The notes under the pieces were generated by a model. It ran no database searches and had not been told where the DNA came from. It saw only the letters and a program-made list of their open reading frames with translations. The position numbers were made by a program, and so were the translations under genes. From Mycobacterium sp. Root265 (GTDB taxonomy: Bacteria; Actinomycetota; Actinomycetes; Mycobacteriales; Mycobacteriaceae), in contig NZ_LMJA01000004.1 in NCBI RefSeq assembly GCF_001428895.1, forward strand, positions 1-64,000: 64,000 nt of DNA, written 5' to 3'. This document shows positions 54,686 through 64,000 of this stretch, one piece after another (position 1 is the stretch's first letter; every line of letters starts with the position of its first letter).

Positions 54686-56877
54686 CACCCGCCACCGGCC
54701 GGCCCGTCGACCGCATCGAGGGCCGGGACAAGGTCACCGGGGCGGCCCGCTACGCCGCCGACACCGTGATCGACGGACTCGTGCACGCGGTGCTGGTGCA
54801 GTCCACCATCGCCAACGGCCACGTCACCGCCGAATCCATGGCAGCGGCGTCAGCCGCGGCGGCAGCAGCGCCGGGCGTGCTGCACGTGCTGACCCCACTG
54901 AACTGCCCACCGCTGCACGTGCTTCCGGTTGACATGACCTGGGACCTGCCGCTGGAACGCCGCCCGCCGCTCTCGGATCTGAGCGTGCAACACGTCGGTC
55001 AGCACCTTGCGGTGGTCATCGCCGAAACCCCGGAGCAGGCCGCCGAAGCGGCGTCGCTGATGAGTTTCGACTACCTCGGCGAGCCCGCCCAGCTCAGCGC
55101 TGCGGACGTGCTGGGCAGGCCGGTGCCCGCCGACGAGAAGGACGGGCAGATCCGCCACGGCACCTACCGACCGGATCATTTCGTGAAGCTGGACGAGGAG
55201 AAGCTGCAGGACAGCCGAGGCGCCGCCGACGAACCCGATGGCATCCGTATCGCCTCGCGGTTCACCACACCGATCAACGCGCACTATCCGATCGAACTGT
55301 CCGCGACCGTCGCGCACTGGGACGGCGACATGCTCACCGTGCACGACAGCACCCGCTGGATCACCGGCGAAAGACGGGCACTGGCCGCCTATCTGGGCAT
55401 CCCGGAGGACCGGGTGCGGATCCTGTCCCCGCTGGTCGGCGGCGCATTCGGATCCAAGAGCTTCCTGTGGATGCACGTGGTGCTGTGCGCGGTGGCCGCC
55501 CGGCAGGTCGGCAGGCCTGTCAAACTGGTGCTGACCCGCAACCAGATGTTCAGCTCGACCGGGCACCGGCCCCGCACCGAGCAGCAGGTCGTGCTGGTGG
55601 CCGCAGCCGATGGCAGCCTGCTGAGCACCGAACAGCACACCCTCACCGAGACGTCCACGGTGGCGCACTTCTGCGAACCTGTCGGACTCACGGCCCGCTT
55701 CCTCTATGAGTCCCCGCGGATGGTCGTCTCCCATACGGTCGCCCGGATCAACGCACCCACACCGTGTTTCATGCGCGGACCGGGCGAGGCGCCGGGAATG
55801 TTCGCCCTCGAAGTGGCCATGGACGAGCTCGCCGAGGCCACCGGAACCGACCCCGTCGCGCTGCGGCTGCACAACGACCCGGCCTGCGACCAGCCCAGCG
55901 GCCGGGCCTGGTCCGGTAAGCACCTGCGGGACTGTTACCTGCAGGGTGCCGAACGGTTCGGCTGGTCACAACGGCCGGCCGCGCCACGCGCGATGCGCCG
56001 CAACGGGATCCAGGTGGGATGGGGGATGGCGACCGCGAGCTACCCGGGACGCCGGATGGCTTCCGGGTGCCGGGTCGTCACCACCCCGGACGGGCAGATC
56101 CGGTTCGCCGCGGCCACTCACGAGATCGGCACCGGGGTCCGCACCGTGATGGCGCAGGTCGGTGCGGATGCCGCCGGGATGCCGCTGGAGGCGGTGACCT
56201 TCGAATCCGGTGACTCGTTGTTTCCCGACGCGCCCTACAGCGGTGCCTCGCAGACCACCGCCACCGTCGGATCCGCGGTGGAACTTGCCGGCCGGCAGTG
56301 GCGGCAGCGGTTGGGTCGCACGGTGACCTCGGCCGCCGAACTGCGCGACGCGCTGCGCGCCGACCCCGACCTGTGCGAGCGCCTGACGTTCACCGTCACC
56401 AGTGCCGGACCCGACGAAACCGGTCCGTTGTCACAATCTTTCGGCGCTCATTTCTGCGAGGTCGAGGTGGACGAGGAGATCGGCCGGGCAAGCGTGACCC
56501 GATGGACCGCGGTGATGGACTGCGGGCGTGTCCTGAACCCGAAGCTGGCGGCCAACCAGGTCATGGGTGGTATCACCTTCGGGCTGGGTATGGCGCTGCT
56601 GGAACAGGTGCCCTACGACGAGCACACCGGCCAGCTCATCGGCGAGTACTACCTGCCCACACACGCCGACCGCCCCGACTTCGACATCACCTTCATCGAC
56701 GTGCCGGACTACGGCCTCGACCCCATCGGGGTGCGCGGCATCGGCGAGATCGGTACCTGCGGAGTGCCCGCGGCCATCGCCAACGCGGTGTACCACGCCA
56801 CCGGTAAGCGGCTGCGTGATCTGCCCATCACCCTGGAATCCCTGCTACAGCCCTTCGAATCGGAGCCGGCATCATGA
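54682..56877 (+). CDS. Aldehyde/xanthine dehydrogenase-type molybdenum subunit (PaoC-like)
   Basis: The 731-aa protein is the molybdopterin-binding large subunit of the xanthine oxidase family: GRDKVTGAARYAAD at the start, VGGAFGSK, MRGPGEAPGMFALE near the pterin site, GTGVRTVMAQ and GIGEIGT near the end with the active-site Glu. No Tat signal is visible, so it may be cytoplasmic. It sits between the bicupin and the iron-sulfur subunit with 4-base overlaps. Confidence 0.9.
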   Translation: MTPATGRPVDRIEGRDKVTGAARYAADTVIDGLVHAVLVQSTIANGHVTAESMAAASAAAAAAPGVLHVLTPLNCPPLHVLPVDMTWDLPLERRPPLSDLSVQHVGQHLAVVIAETPEQAAEAASLMSFDYLGEPAQLSAADVLGRPVPADEKDGQIRHGTYRPDHFVKLDEEKLQDSRGAADEPDGIRIASRFTTPINAHYPIELSATVAHWDGDMLTVHDSTRWITGERRALAAYLGIPEDRVRILSPLVGGAFGSKSFLWMHVVLCAVAARQVGRPVKLVLTRNQMFSSTGHRPRTEQQVVLVAAADGSLLSTEQHTLTETSTVAHFCEPVGLTARFLYESPRMVVSHTVARINAPTPCFMRGPGEAPGMFALEVAMDELAEATGTDPVALRLHNDPACDQPSGRAWSGKHLRDCYLQGAERFGWSQRPAAPRAMRRNGIQVGWGMATASYPGRRMASGCRVVTTPDGQIRFAAATHEIGTGVRTVMAQVGADAAGMPLEAVTFESGDSLFPDAPYSGASQTTATVGSAVELAGRQWRQRLGRTVTSAAELRDALRADPDLCERLTFTVTSAGPDETGPLSQSFGAHFCEVEVDEEIGRASVTRWTAVMDCGRVLNPKLAANQVMGGITFGLGMALLEQVPYDEHTGQLIGEYYLPTHADRPDFDITFIDVPDYGLDPIGVRGIGEIGTCGVPAAIANAVYHATGKRLRDLPITLESLLQPFESEPAS

Positions 56878-57386
56878 CCGATCTGCACCTGACCGTCAAC
56901 GGCACACCACAACGGTTGTGCGCCGATATCCGCACCACATTGCTTGACCTGCTGCGCGAACGGCTCGGGCTCACCGGTACCAAGAAGGGCTGCGATCACG
57001 GGCTGTGCGGTGCCTGCACGGTAACCGTCGACGGGGAACGGGTGCTCAGTTGTCTGACGCTGGCCGCTTCGATCGACGGTGCCGCGGTGGAAACCATCGA
57101 GGGCGCCGGTGGGGACCTGGACAACGTGCAGTGCGCCTTCATCCGGCATGACGGATTCCAGTGCGGCTACTGCACTTCCGGTCAGATCACCTCGGCGCGC
57201 GCGGTGCTGCGCGAATTCGCCCGCGGAGATCTGTCCGCGGCATCGTTCGACGGGTGCCGGCACAGCGTCACCGACGGACCCGAAGAGTTGTCCGACGAGG
57301 AGATCCGGGAACGGATGGCCGGCAACATCTGTCGGTGCGGCGCCTACGCCAACATCGTCTCGGCGATCAAGGACGCGGCGATATGA
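56874..57386 (+). CDS. [2Fe-2S] subunit of the molybdenum dehydrogenase (PaoA-like)
   Basis: The 170-aa subunit binds two [2Fe-2S] clusters: a plant-ferredoxin-like site in CDHGLCGACTV with a later Cys at LSCLT, and an alpha-helical site with CGYCTSGQ and the final CRCGAY. No Tat signal precedes it. It overlaps the large subunit and the FAD subunit by 4 bases each. Confidence 0.95.
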   Translation: MTDLHLTVNGTPQRLCADIRTTLLDLLRERLGLTGTKKGCDHGLCGACTVTVDGERVLSCLTLAASIDGAAVETIEGAGGDLDNVQCAFIRHDGFQCGYCTSGQITSARAVLREFARGDLSAASFDGCRHSVTDGPEELSDEEIRERMAGNICRCGAYANIVSAIKDAAI

Positions 57387-58360
57387 AAACCTTTGCCTTC
57401 GAGCACGCCGGTACGGTCGACGGTGCGGTGCGTAGCGCCGCCGCGGGTGCCCGCTACTTCGCCGGTGGCACCAACCTGCTCGATCTGATGAAGCTCGGTG
57501 TGGAAAGCCCTGGCGCACTGGTCGACATCGGCCGCCTCGACCTGCGTGCCATCACCCCGACCGAGGATGGTGGTGTGCTGGTGGGGGCGGGGGCCACCAA
57601 CAGCGCGGCGGCCAACCACCCGTTGATCCGCCAGCAGTACCCGATGCTGTCGCAGGCCATCCTGTCCGGTGCCACCACCCAGATCCGCAACATGGCCACC
57701 GTCGGGGGAAACCTCATGCAGCGCACCCGGTGCCCATATTTCATGGATCCGTCCTTCGCCCACTGCAACAAGCGCGATCCGGGATCCGGTTGCGCCGCGC
57801 AACAGGGCTTCAACCGGGAACACGCCCTGTTCGGCGCCAGCGCGGCGTGTGTGGCGGTGCATCCCTCGGATATGGCGGTCGCGCTGGCCGCGCTCGATGC
57901 CCGGGTGCACGTCCGGGGGCCCGACGGTGCCCGGTCGGTGCGCATCGATGAGTTCTTCGCGTTGCCGGGGGACTCGCCGGAACGCGACAACACGCTGCAT
58001 GCGGCCGAACTGATCACCGAGATCGAGCTGCCGCCGTCGACCCTCGGCCCGCACAGCTGGTATCTCAAGGTGCGCGACCGGCACAGCTACGCGTTCGCCT
58101 TGGTGTCGGTGGCGGCCGGTGTCGACGTCATCGACGGTGAGATCGTGTCGGCCGCGCTGGCACTCGGTGGTGTCGCCGCCAAACCCTGGCGGGTGCCCGC
58201 GGCCGAAGCGCGCCTGGTCGGCGCCCCGGCCGGCGATGCCGCATTTCGTGCCGCGGCCGAACTGCTCACCGAGGGCGCGGCCCCGCTGGCGCAGAACGGC
58301 TTCAAGGTCGATCTGGCCCGAAACAGTGTCATGCGGGCTCTGCGCCGTGCGGTCCAATGA
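57383..58360 (+). CDS. FAD subunit with extra Cys-rich insert (PaoB-like)
   Basis: The 325-aa subunit has the FAD-binding YFAGGTNLLDLMKLG and MATVGGNLMQRTRC. It carries a Cys-rich insert (TRCPYF, HCNKR, GSGCAA) like the [4Fe-4S]-binding insert of E. coli PaoB. The operon order is thus large subunit, [2Fe-2S], FAD. The complex should oxidise aldehydes or N-heterocycles, with electrons leaving through the iron-sulfur centres. Confidence 0.9.
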   Translation: MKTFAFEHAGTVDGAVRSAAAGARYFAGGTNLLDLMKLGVESPGALVDIGRLDLRAITPTEDGGVLVGAGATNSAAANHPLIRQQYPMLSQAILSGATTQIRNMATVGGNLMQRTRCPYFMDPSFAHCNKRDPGSGCAAQQGFNREHALFGASAACVAVHPSDMAVALAALDARVHVRGPDGARSVRIDEFFALPGDSPERDNTLHAAELITEIELPPSTLGPHSWYLKVRDRHSYAFALVSVAAGVDVIDGEIVSAALALGGVAAKPWRVPAAEARLVGAPAGDAAFRAAAELLTEGAAPLAQNGFKVDLARNSVMRALRRAVQ

Positions 58361-58372
58361 GACACTCACATC

Positions 58373-58693
58373 ATGACCGTCACGAATCTGATGGCTTCGA
58401 TCTTGAACTGGTTACGCGCCGGATACCCCGACGGGGTGCCCGGTCCGGACCAGGTGCCGCTGCTGGCGCTGCTGCGGGCGACTCCGCTGACCGAAGAACA
58501 GGTGCAAGAAGTGGTGCGCAATATCGCCGAGGTCGCAGCGCCCGCCGATATCGAGGACCCGATCACCCGCGACAGTATCGAGGCGTCGATCTCTGAGGTC
58601 ACCAACCACGATGCGGGCCCGGAGAACACGGCCCGGGTGGCGGCGAAATTGGCGGCCGCGGGGTGGCCGCTCGCCGACCTCGCCGGACCGTAG
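58373..58693 (+). CDS. DUF3349 family protein
   Basis: The 106-aa helical protein matches mycobacterial DUF3349: LNWLRAGYPDGVPGPDQVPLLALLRATPLTEEQVQEVV in two helices and the ENTARVAAKLAAAGWPLA C-terminus. M. tuberculosis has several (for example Rv0543c) with a small helical bundle and unknown function. It lies 12 bases after the FAD subunit and may share its transcript. Confidence 0.8.
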   Translation: MTVTNLMASILNWLRAGYPDGVPGPDQVPLLALLRATPLTEEQVQEVVRNIAEVAAPADIEDPITRDSIEASISEVTNHDAGPENTARVAAKLAAAGWPLADLAGP

Positions 58694-58697
58694 CCGG

Positions 58698-59477
58698 CTA
58701 GCGCCGACCCGGTGTCCACATCTGCTCGTTGGCCTCGAGGCGCTGCCGCTCCTCGGTGCGCTCGTCGGCCCAGGCTTCCTCGAACCGCTTACCCGGTTTG
58801 GCGCTGGGCACCCGGTTGAGAATATTGCTCAGCCACTCGGGCGGCTGGGACGGTTCCCATTGGGGCAGTGCGGTACTCAGCGAGGCCATGGTCTTCAACA
58901 CCACGAACACCCCGAAGAACGTGTCCGGGGCATCGGTGACGGCGATCGCGACGAAACCGATGAGCAGCGTGAGATGCACGACCATGACGCGGCTGAGTAC
59001 CTGACTGGCGGTCTGCTCGAGCCGGCGGAACGACCAGCGCCGAAGGCTGAAGAGGTCCACCACGAAGCCCACCGTCAGAAAGACCAGCACGCTCAGGCAG
59101 CCGAATCCGGCACTGCGCCAATCGACCTGGGCCAGATGTCCGACACCGTTGTGGTCGAGTAGCAGGAGGATGGCGCCGAGGAACACCGCGTGCGCTGCGC
59201 AGAAGCTCAGACTGATGACGGCGAAGCTGGACAGGAACGTCGACAGCGCCTTGCGGCCACCACCCTCGTTGCCCGGCCCGTTGTAGCGGAAGTGCCCGCG
59301 CCGCGGTGACCACCGCCGGTGCAGCGCGATACGCGCCACGATGAACAGACTGGCGGCCAGCGTCTCGAACCAGTAGACCGCCAGTGTGGTTCCGCCGGAC
59401 CAGTCCTGGGTGAACCAGCCGACCACGGGGACCGCGATGACCCCGAGCACCGACAGCACGTGCAGGATCCGGTTCAC
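58698..59477 (-). CDS. DUF6498-like membrane protein
   Basis: The 259-aa protein has about six hydrophobic segments (ILHVLSVLGVIAVPVVGWF; TTLAVYWFETLAASLFIVARIAL; FAVISLSFCAAHAVFLGAILLLL; and others), fitting DUF6498-containing proteins. Its C-terminus is hydrophilic (RFEEAWADERTEERQRLEANE). GTG at 59477 is preferred to the long ORF, which runs into adhC. Function unknown. It is convergent with the DUF3349 gene (4-base gap). Confidence 0.7.
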   Translation of the reverse strand: MNRILHVLSVLGVIAVPVVGWFTQDWSGGTTLAVYWFETLAASLFIVARIALHRRWSPRRGHFRYNGPGNEGGGRKALSTFLSSFAVISLSFCAAHAVFLGAILLLLDHNGVGHLAQVDWRSAGFGCLSVLVFLTVGFVVDLFSLRRWSFRRLEQTASQVLSRVMVVHLTLLIGFVAIAVTDAPDTFFGVFVVLKTMASLSTALPQWEPSQPPEWLSNILNRVPSAKPGKRFEEAWADERTEERQRLEANEQMWTPGRR

Positions 59478-59507
59478 CCGCAGATCGTCGCACGCCGCAA
59501 CGCAAGA

Positions 59508-59540
59508 CACCGGGTATCGCCTCAGCGGCGATACCCGGTG
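59508..59540. terminator. Hairpin after adhC
   Basis: Fourteen-base arms (59508-59521 and 59527-59540; CACCGGGTATCGCC-type) pair exactly around TCAGC. It lies 14 bases after the adhC stop on the minus strand and 31 bases before the DUF6498 gene. Confidence 0.8.
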
Positions 59541-59554
59541 GCTGTCAGTTGGTG

Positions 59555-60604
59555 TTACAGCGTGGCGGTGTCGATGACGAAGCGGTACCGCACATCGCTG
59601 GCGAGCACCCGCTCGTAGGCCTCGTTGATGTAGTCCGCCGAGATGACCTCGATCTCGGGCGTGACACCGTGCTCGGCGCAGAAGTCCAGCATCTCCTGGG
59701 TTTCGGCGATGCCACCGATCATCGAACCGGACAGGCTGCGACGGCCGCCCGCGAGGGGAAAGAACGGAACTTCCAGCGGCTGCTCGGGAGCGCCGAGTTC
59801 GACGAGGGTGCCGTCGATGGCGAGCAGCCCGATGTAGGCACCCATGTCGAGGTTGGCCGACACGGTGTTCAGGATCAGGTCGAACTTGCCCGCGAGCTTG
59901 GTGAAGGTGTCCGGGTCGCTGGTGGCGTAGTACTCGTTCGCGCCGAGACGCAGGCCGTCCTCCATCTTCTTGAGCGACTGGCTGAGCACGGTCACGTCGG
60001 CGCCCATCGCGTGCGCGATCTTCACGCCGACGTGGCCGAGTCCGCCGAGTCCGATGATGGCGACTTTCTTGCCGGGACCCGCGCCCCAGTGGTGCAGCGG
60101 GGAGTACAGGGTGATGCCGGCGCACAGCAGGGGAGCGGCCTTGTCCAGCGGGATGCTGTCGGGGATGCGCAGCACGTAGTTCTCATCGACCACGGTTGCC
60201 TGGCTGTAGCCACCGTAGGTGGGGGTGCCGTCCTTGCCGGTGGCGTTGTAGGTGCCGATCATGCCGCCCTCGCCGGTGCAGTACTGCTCGAGGCCGGCCT
60301 TGCACTGGTCGCATTCACGGCAGGAATCGACGAAGCAGCCGACCCCGACGTGATCGCCGACCTTGAATTTGGTGACCTCGGAGCCGACCTCGGTCACGAT
60401 GCCCGCGAGCTCGTGACCGGCGACGACGGGGTAGTTGGGCTCGCCCCACTCGGCCTTGACGGTGTGGATGTCGCTGTGACATATGCCGGCGAACTTGATG
60501 TCGAACGCGACGTCGTGCGGGCCGACGTCGCGGCGCTGGATGGTCGTCTTGGTCAGCGGTGCGGTGGCCGACGTGGCGGCGATGGCGGAAACGGTCGTAG
60601 TCAT
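59555..60604 (-). CDS. adhC: Zinc-dependent alcohol dehydrogenase (adhC-like)
   Basis: The 349-aa protein is a CAD-type medium-chain dehydrogenase: catalytic-zinc GICHSDIHT and AGHELAG, structural-zinc Cys cluster ([15 protein letters not shown]), and NADP-binding [11 protein letters not shown]. It converts alcohols and aldehydes with NADP(H). Rv3045 is the M. tuberculosis counterpart in the same place. GAGGACTGAG precedes the ATG. Confidence 0.95.
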   Translation of the reverse strand: MTTTVSAIAATSATAPLTKTTIQRRDVGPHDVAFDIKFAGICHSDIHTVKAEWGEPNYPVVAGHELAGIVTEVGSEVTKFKVGDHVGVGCFVDSCRECDQCKAGLEQYCTGEGGMIGTYNATGKDGTPTYGGYSQATVVDENYVLRIPDSIPLDKAAPLLCAGITLYSPLHHWGAGPGKKVAIIGLGGLGHVGVKIAHAMGADVTVLSQSLKKMEDGLRLGANEYYATSDPDTFTKLAGKFDLILNTVSANLDMGAYIGLLAIDGTLVELGAPEQPLEVPFFPLAGGRRSLSGSMIGGIAETQEMLDFCAEHGVTPEIEVISADYINEAYERVLASDVRYRFVIDTATL

Positions 60605-60780
60605 TTTCTCAGTCCTCTACATGCGTTTTGTATTTATGGACAGCAAGGCATGTCCACGTGCGAATACATGCACCTTCACCCGACAGTAGTGAAGGCGACA
60701 GAATCAGGCGCTGCTGTGCGCCCTGTGAAGCACAACGAACGGAGTACCCGAGCTAATCCCGGTTCACGCTGTGAATCGGG
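60605..60780. other. Intergenic region between adhC and the yciI-like gene
   Basis: On the minus strand this holds the adhC promoter region, with an AT-rich stretch TACAAAAC (60628 to 60621) and ACATGC repeats at 60619-60685 that may bind a regulator. A small stem CCTTCAC/GTGAAGG lies at about 60672-60694. No gene is recognised here. Confidence 0.35.
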
Positions 60781-60783
60781 TTA
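60755..60783. terminator. Terminator after fecB-yciI
   Basis: CCCGGTTCAC (60758-60767) and GTGAATCGGG (60771-60780) pair with one G-T around GCT. It follows the YciI-like gene's stop on the minus strand, closing the fecB-yciI operon. Confidence 0.65.
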
Positions 60784-61056
60784 TAGCCCGGTCGCACGGA
60801 ACCCGGCGTTGAAGCTGACCCGGTCATAGCGCACGACGCCGGCCTGGGTGTACGGGTCGCTCGCGGCGACGGCGTCGGCCTCCGCGGCGGACATGTCCCC
60901 GGCGATCAGCACCGCACCCTCCTGTGATTCCACCCGGCCGGCCAGCAGGATGCGACCGGCGGCGACCTCGTCGGTCAACCATTGCAGGTGCGCCGGACGG
61001 GTCTGGTCGATGACGTCGAGCGGCTGCAGATAGGTGATCGTGAGTACGTGGAACAC
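60781..61056 (-). CDS. YciI family protein
   Basis: The 91-aa protein has the YciI fold (a dimeric ferredoxin-like barrel): MFHVLTITYLQPLDVIDQTRPAHLQWL in two pieces with the His-Asp pair, LLAGRVE and DPYTQAGVV. YciI-like proteins act as small-molecule enzymes, for example dehydrochlorinases or stress proteins, with unknown substrates here. It starts 9 bases after the fecB stop, so they share an operon. Confidence 0.8.
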   Translation of the reverse strand: MFHVLTITYLQPLDVIDQTRPAHLQWLTDEVAAGRILLAGRVESQEGAVLIAGDMSAAEADAVAASDPYTQAGVVRYDRVSFNAGFRATGL

Positions 61057-61065
61057 GCCCGAAGA

Positions 61066-62136
61066 CTAGTTGATCGGCGCGTTCAGCCAGCGCAGGTCTT
61101 CGATGATGCCGCGGGCCGCGACCACTCCCTGTCCCGTCTGCCAGACCTCGTTGTTCACCGCGAACACCCGGTCGTCCCGGTTGGCCGACAGCTTGCGCCA
61201 GGCGTCGCTGTTGAGCACGGTGGCCGCCCGCTCCCTGGCTTCGGCCGTCTCGAAGGACAGGTAGATGATGTCGCCGTCGGCCGCGGACAGGTCGGTGTCC
61301 CCGGACAGGTCGGCGGTACTCACCTCGGTGTAGGGGACATCCGTGAAGCGTTGTGCGGCAGGGCGATCCACGCCGACCGCGCGCAGCACGGTGGCCGGGA
61401 AATTCGCCGCGCCGTACACCCGCATGGACGTCTCGGTGAATTGCACGACCGAGGCCTGGAAGTGGGTGGCGTCGGCACGTTCGCCGGCCTCGCGGGCGTC
61501 ACGCTCGAAATTGTCGAGCACCGCATCGGCGGCGCCGGGGCGCCCGGTCGCTGCCGCCACGGCGCGCAGGGTGTCCTGCCAGTCGGTGGCACCGCCGGTG
61601 AACACCGTCGGCGCGATATCGGTCAGCGCGGCGAAGGAATCCGGGGTCTGGTCCGCCGATCCGAGGATCAGGTCCGGGGCGGCAGTGCGGATGGCGTCCA
61701 GGTCAGGTGCGTCACGCGGACCGAAGGCGGGGGCGTCGTGCAGGACGGTGCCCAGGTAGGACGGCGGGGGCGCGGCGGTGCCGACCACCCGGCTCTGCAG
61801 GCCCAGCGCGCACAGCGCGTCGAGCTCGGAATCCGACAGCGCCACGATGCGTTGCGGATCGCCGCGCACCTCGGTTTCCGGCGCCACGCCGCCGGCGTTG
61901 CGCACTCGGCGCGGTTCATCGGGGGACTGGGCGGGCGCCGGTTCGGGGGCACACGATTCATCGGGCCTGCGGTGGTTGCCCAGCACGTCGGCGCTGGCTA
62001 TCCGGGTGGTGCTGGTGATGGGGGCGCCCGGTTCGGTGATGGGTGCGGTGTCGTCGGCCCCACACGCCGTCAGCAGAGCGAACGTGACTGCGACACCCGC
62101 GGCGAACAGGCCTTTGCGCGCACTGGGTAACGGCAC
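61066..62136 (-). CDS. fecB: FecB, heme/siderophore-binding lipoprotein
   Basis: The 356-aa protein has a lipoprotein signal with lipobox LTAC (Cys25) and a periplasmic-binding fold of the FepB/FecB family (DPQRIVALSDSELDALCALGL; APDLILGSADQTPDS; VVAARGIIEDLRWLN). It corresponds to Rv3044, which binds carboxymycobactin and heme and delivers iron. It is divergent from ctaD across 162 bases. Confidence 0.9.
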   Translation of the reverse strand: MPLPSARKGLFAAGVAVTFALLTACGADDTAPITEPGAPITSTTRIASADVLGNHRRPDESCAPEPAPAQSPDEPRRVRNAGGVAPETEVRGDPQRIVALSDSELDALCALGLQSRVVGTAAPPPSYLGTVLHDAPAFGPRDAPDLDAIRTAAPDLILGSADQTPDSFAALTDIAPTVFTGGATDWQDTLRAVAAATGRPGAADAVLDNFERDAREAGERADATHFQASVVQFTETSMRVYGAANFPATVLRAVGVDRPAAQRFTDVPYTEVSTADLSGDTDLSAADGDIIYLSFETAEARERAATVLNSDAWRKLSANRDDRVFAVNNEVWQTGQGVVAARGIIEDLRWLNAPIN

Positions 62137-62208
62137 GGGCCGAGGGTATCAACCGGGCTGTTTCCGGCCGGTCAGGCACCGTTCGGGCTCGAATACGACA
62201 GTTTGTAG

Positions 62209-64000
<1,792 letters not shown>

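Overview
The window is high-GC actinobacterial DNA, and its gene content and order point to a mycobacterium, most likely a fast-growing Mycolicibacterium-type species. Recognisable landmarks occur in the order known for the M. tuberculosis segment from cstA (Rv3063) to ctaD (Rv3043c): cstA, ligB, a CYP136-type P450, a TetR/SDR pair, dinB2 (dinP), a TetR, an FMN reductase, nrdH-nrdI-nrdE, a TetR with a Baeyer-Villiger-type monooxygenase, nrdF, an adhC-type alcohol dehydrogenase, fecB and ctaD. The synteny is recalled from knowledge of that genome, not computed.

Layout. 1-170: the end of an IS481-like element. 169-1065: an AbiEi/DUF559-type protein between related hairpin repeats. 1.1-5.8 kb: an acyl-CoA carboxylase beta subunit divergent from an LLM oxidoreductase-SDR-P450 operon. 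5.8-9.8 kb: YbdD, CstA and LigB. 9.9-13.3 kb: an orphan DevR (DosR)-like regulator with a NarJ-like chaperone, a split-barrel flavoprotein and a sulfite-oxidase-type protein. 13.4-17.5 kb: an SDR, a duplicated zinc-peptidase lipoprotein, a TauE permease, and a stand-alone LeuA regulatory domain behind a 14-codon leader peptide and attenuator-like RNA. 17.5-22.2 kb: tandem CYP136-like P450s and a TetR that share a palindrome. 22.2-25.9 kb: dinB2 with an ATPase and a TetR, then an FMN reductase. 26-30.4 kb: a glycosyltransferase and a 1065-aa cyclase-ATPase. 30.4-33.8 kb: nrdHIE behind an NrdR-type box and a structured leader. 33.8-45.3 kb: an accessory block with a DUF5997/LysR-domain pair and a BMP-type nucleoside ABC transporter with its GntR. 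45.4-49.4 kb: TetR, monooxygenase, lipoprotein and nrdF. 49.4-58.7 kb: an accessory block with a nucleotidyltransferase, a two-component cluster and a bicupin-PaoABC-like molybdoenzyme operon. 58.7-64 kb: membrane protein, adhC, fecB-yciI and the start of ctaD.

How it works together. nrdHIE and nrdF lie 15 kb apart but share a promoter block of the same spacing, which fits co-control by NrdR. Several operons are tightly coupled by ATGA or GTGCTGA overlaps. Local regulators sit beside matching palindromes: TetR/CYP136, TetR/FMN reductase and GntR/ABC transporter. Most interesting are the amino-acid leader in front of a LeuA regulatory domain with no catalytic domain, the Leu14 steric gate of DinB2 coupled to an ATPase, the duplicated pseudo-peptidase, and the cyclase with substituted catalytic positions. 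No CRISPR array, rRNA or tRNA was recognised. The only stretch over 300 bases without a protein gene is 30426-30843, which holds a terminator, the nrdH promoter and its leader.
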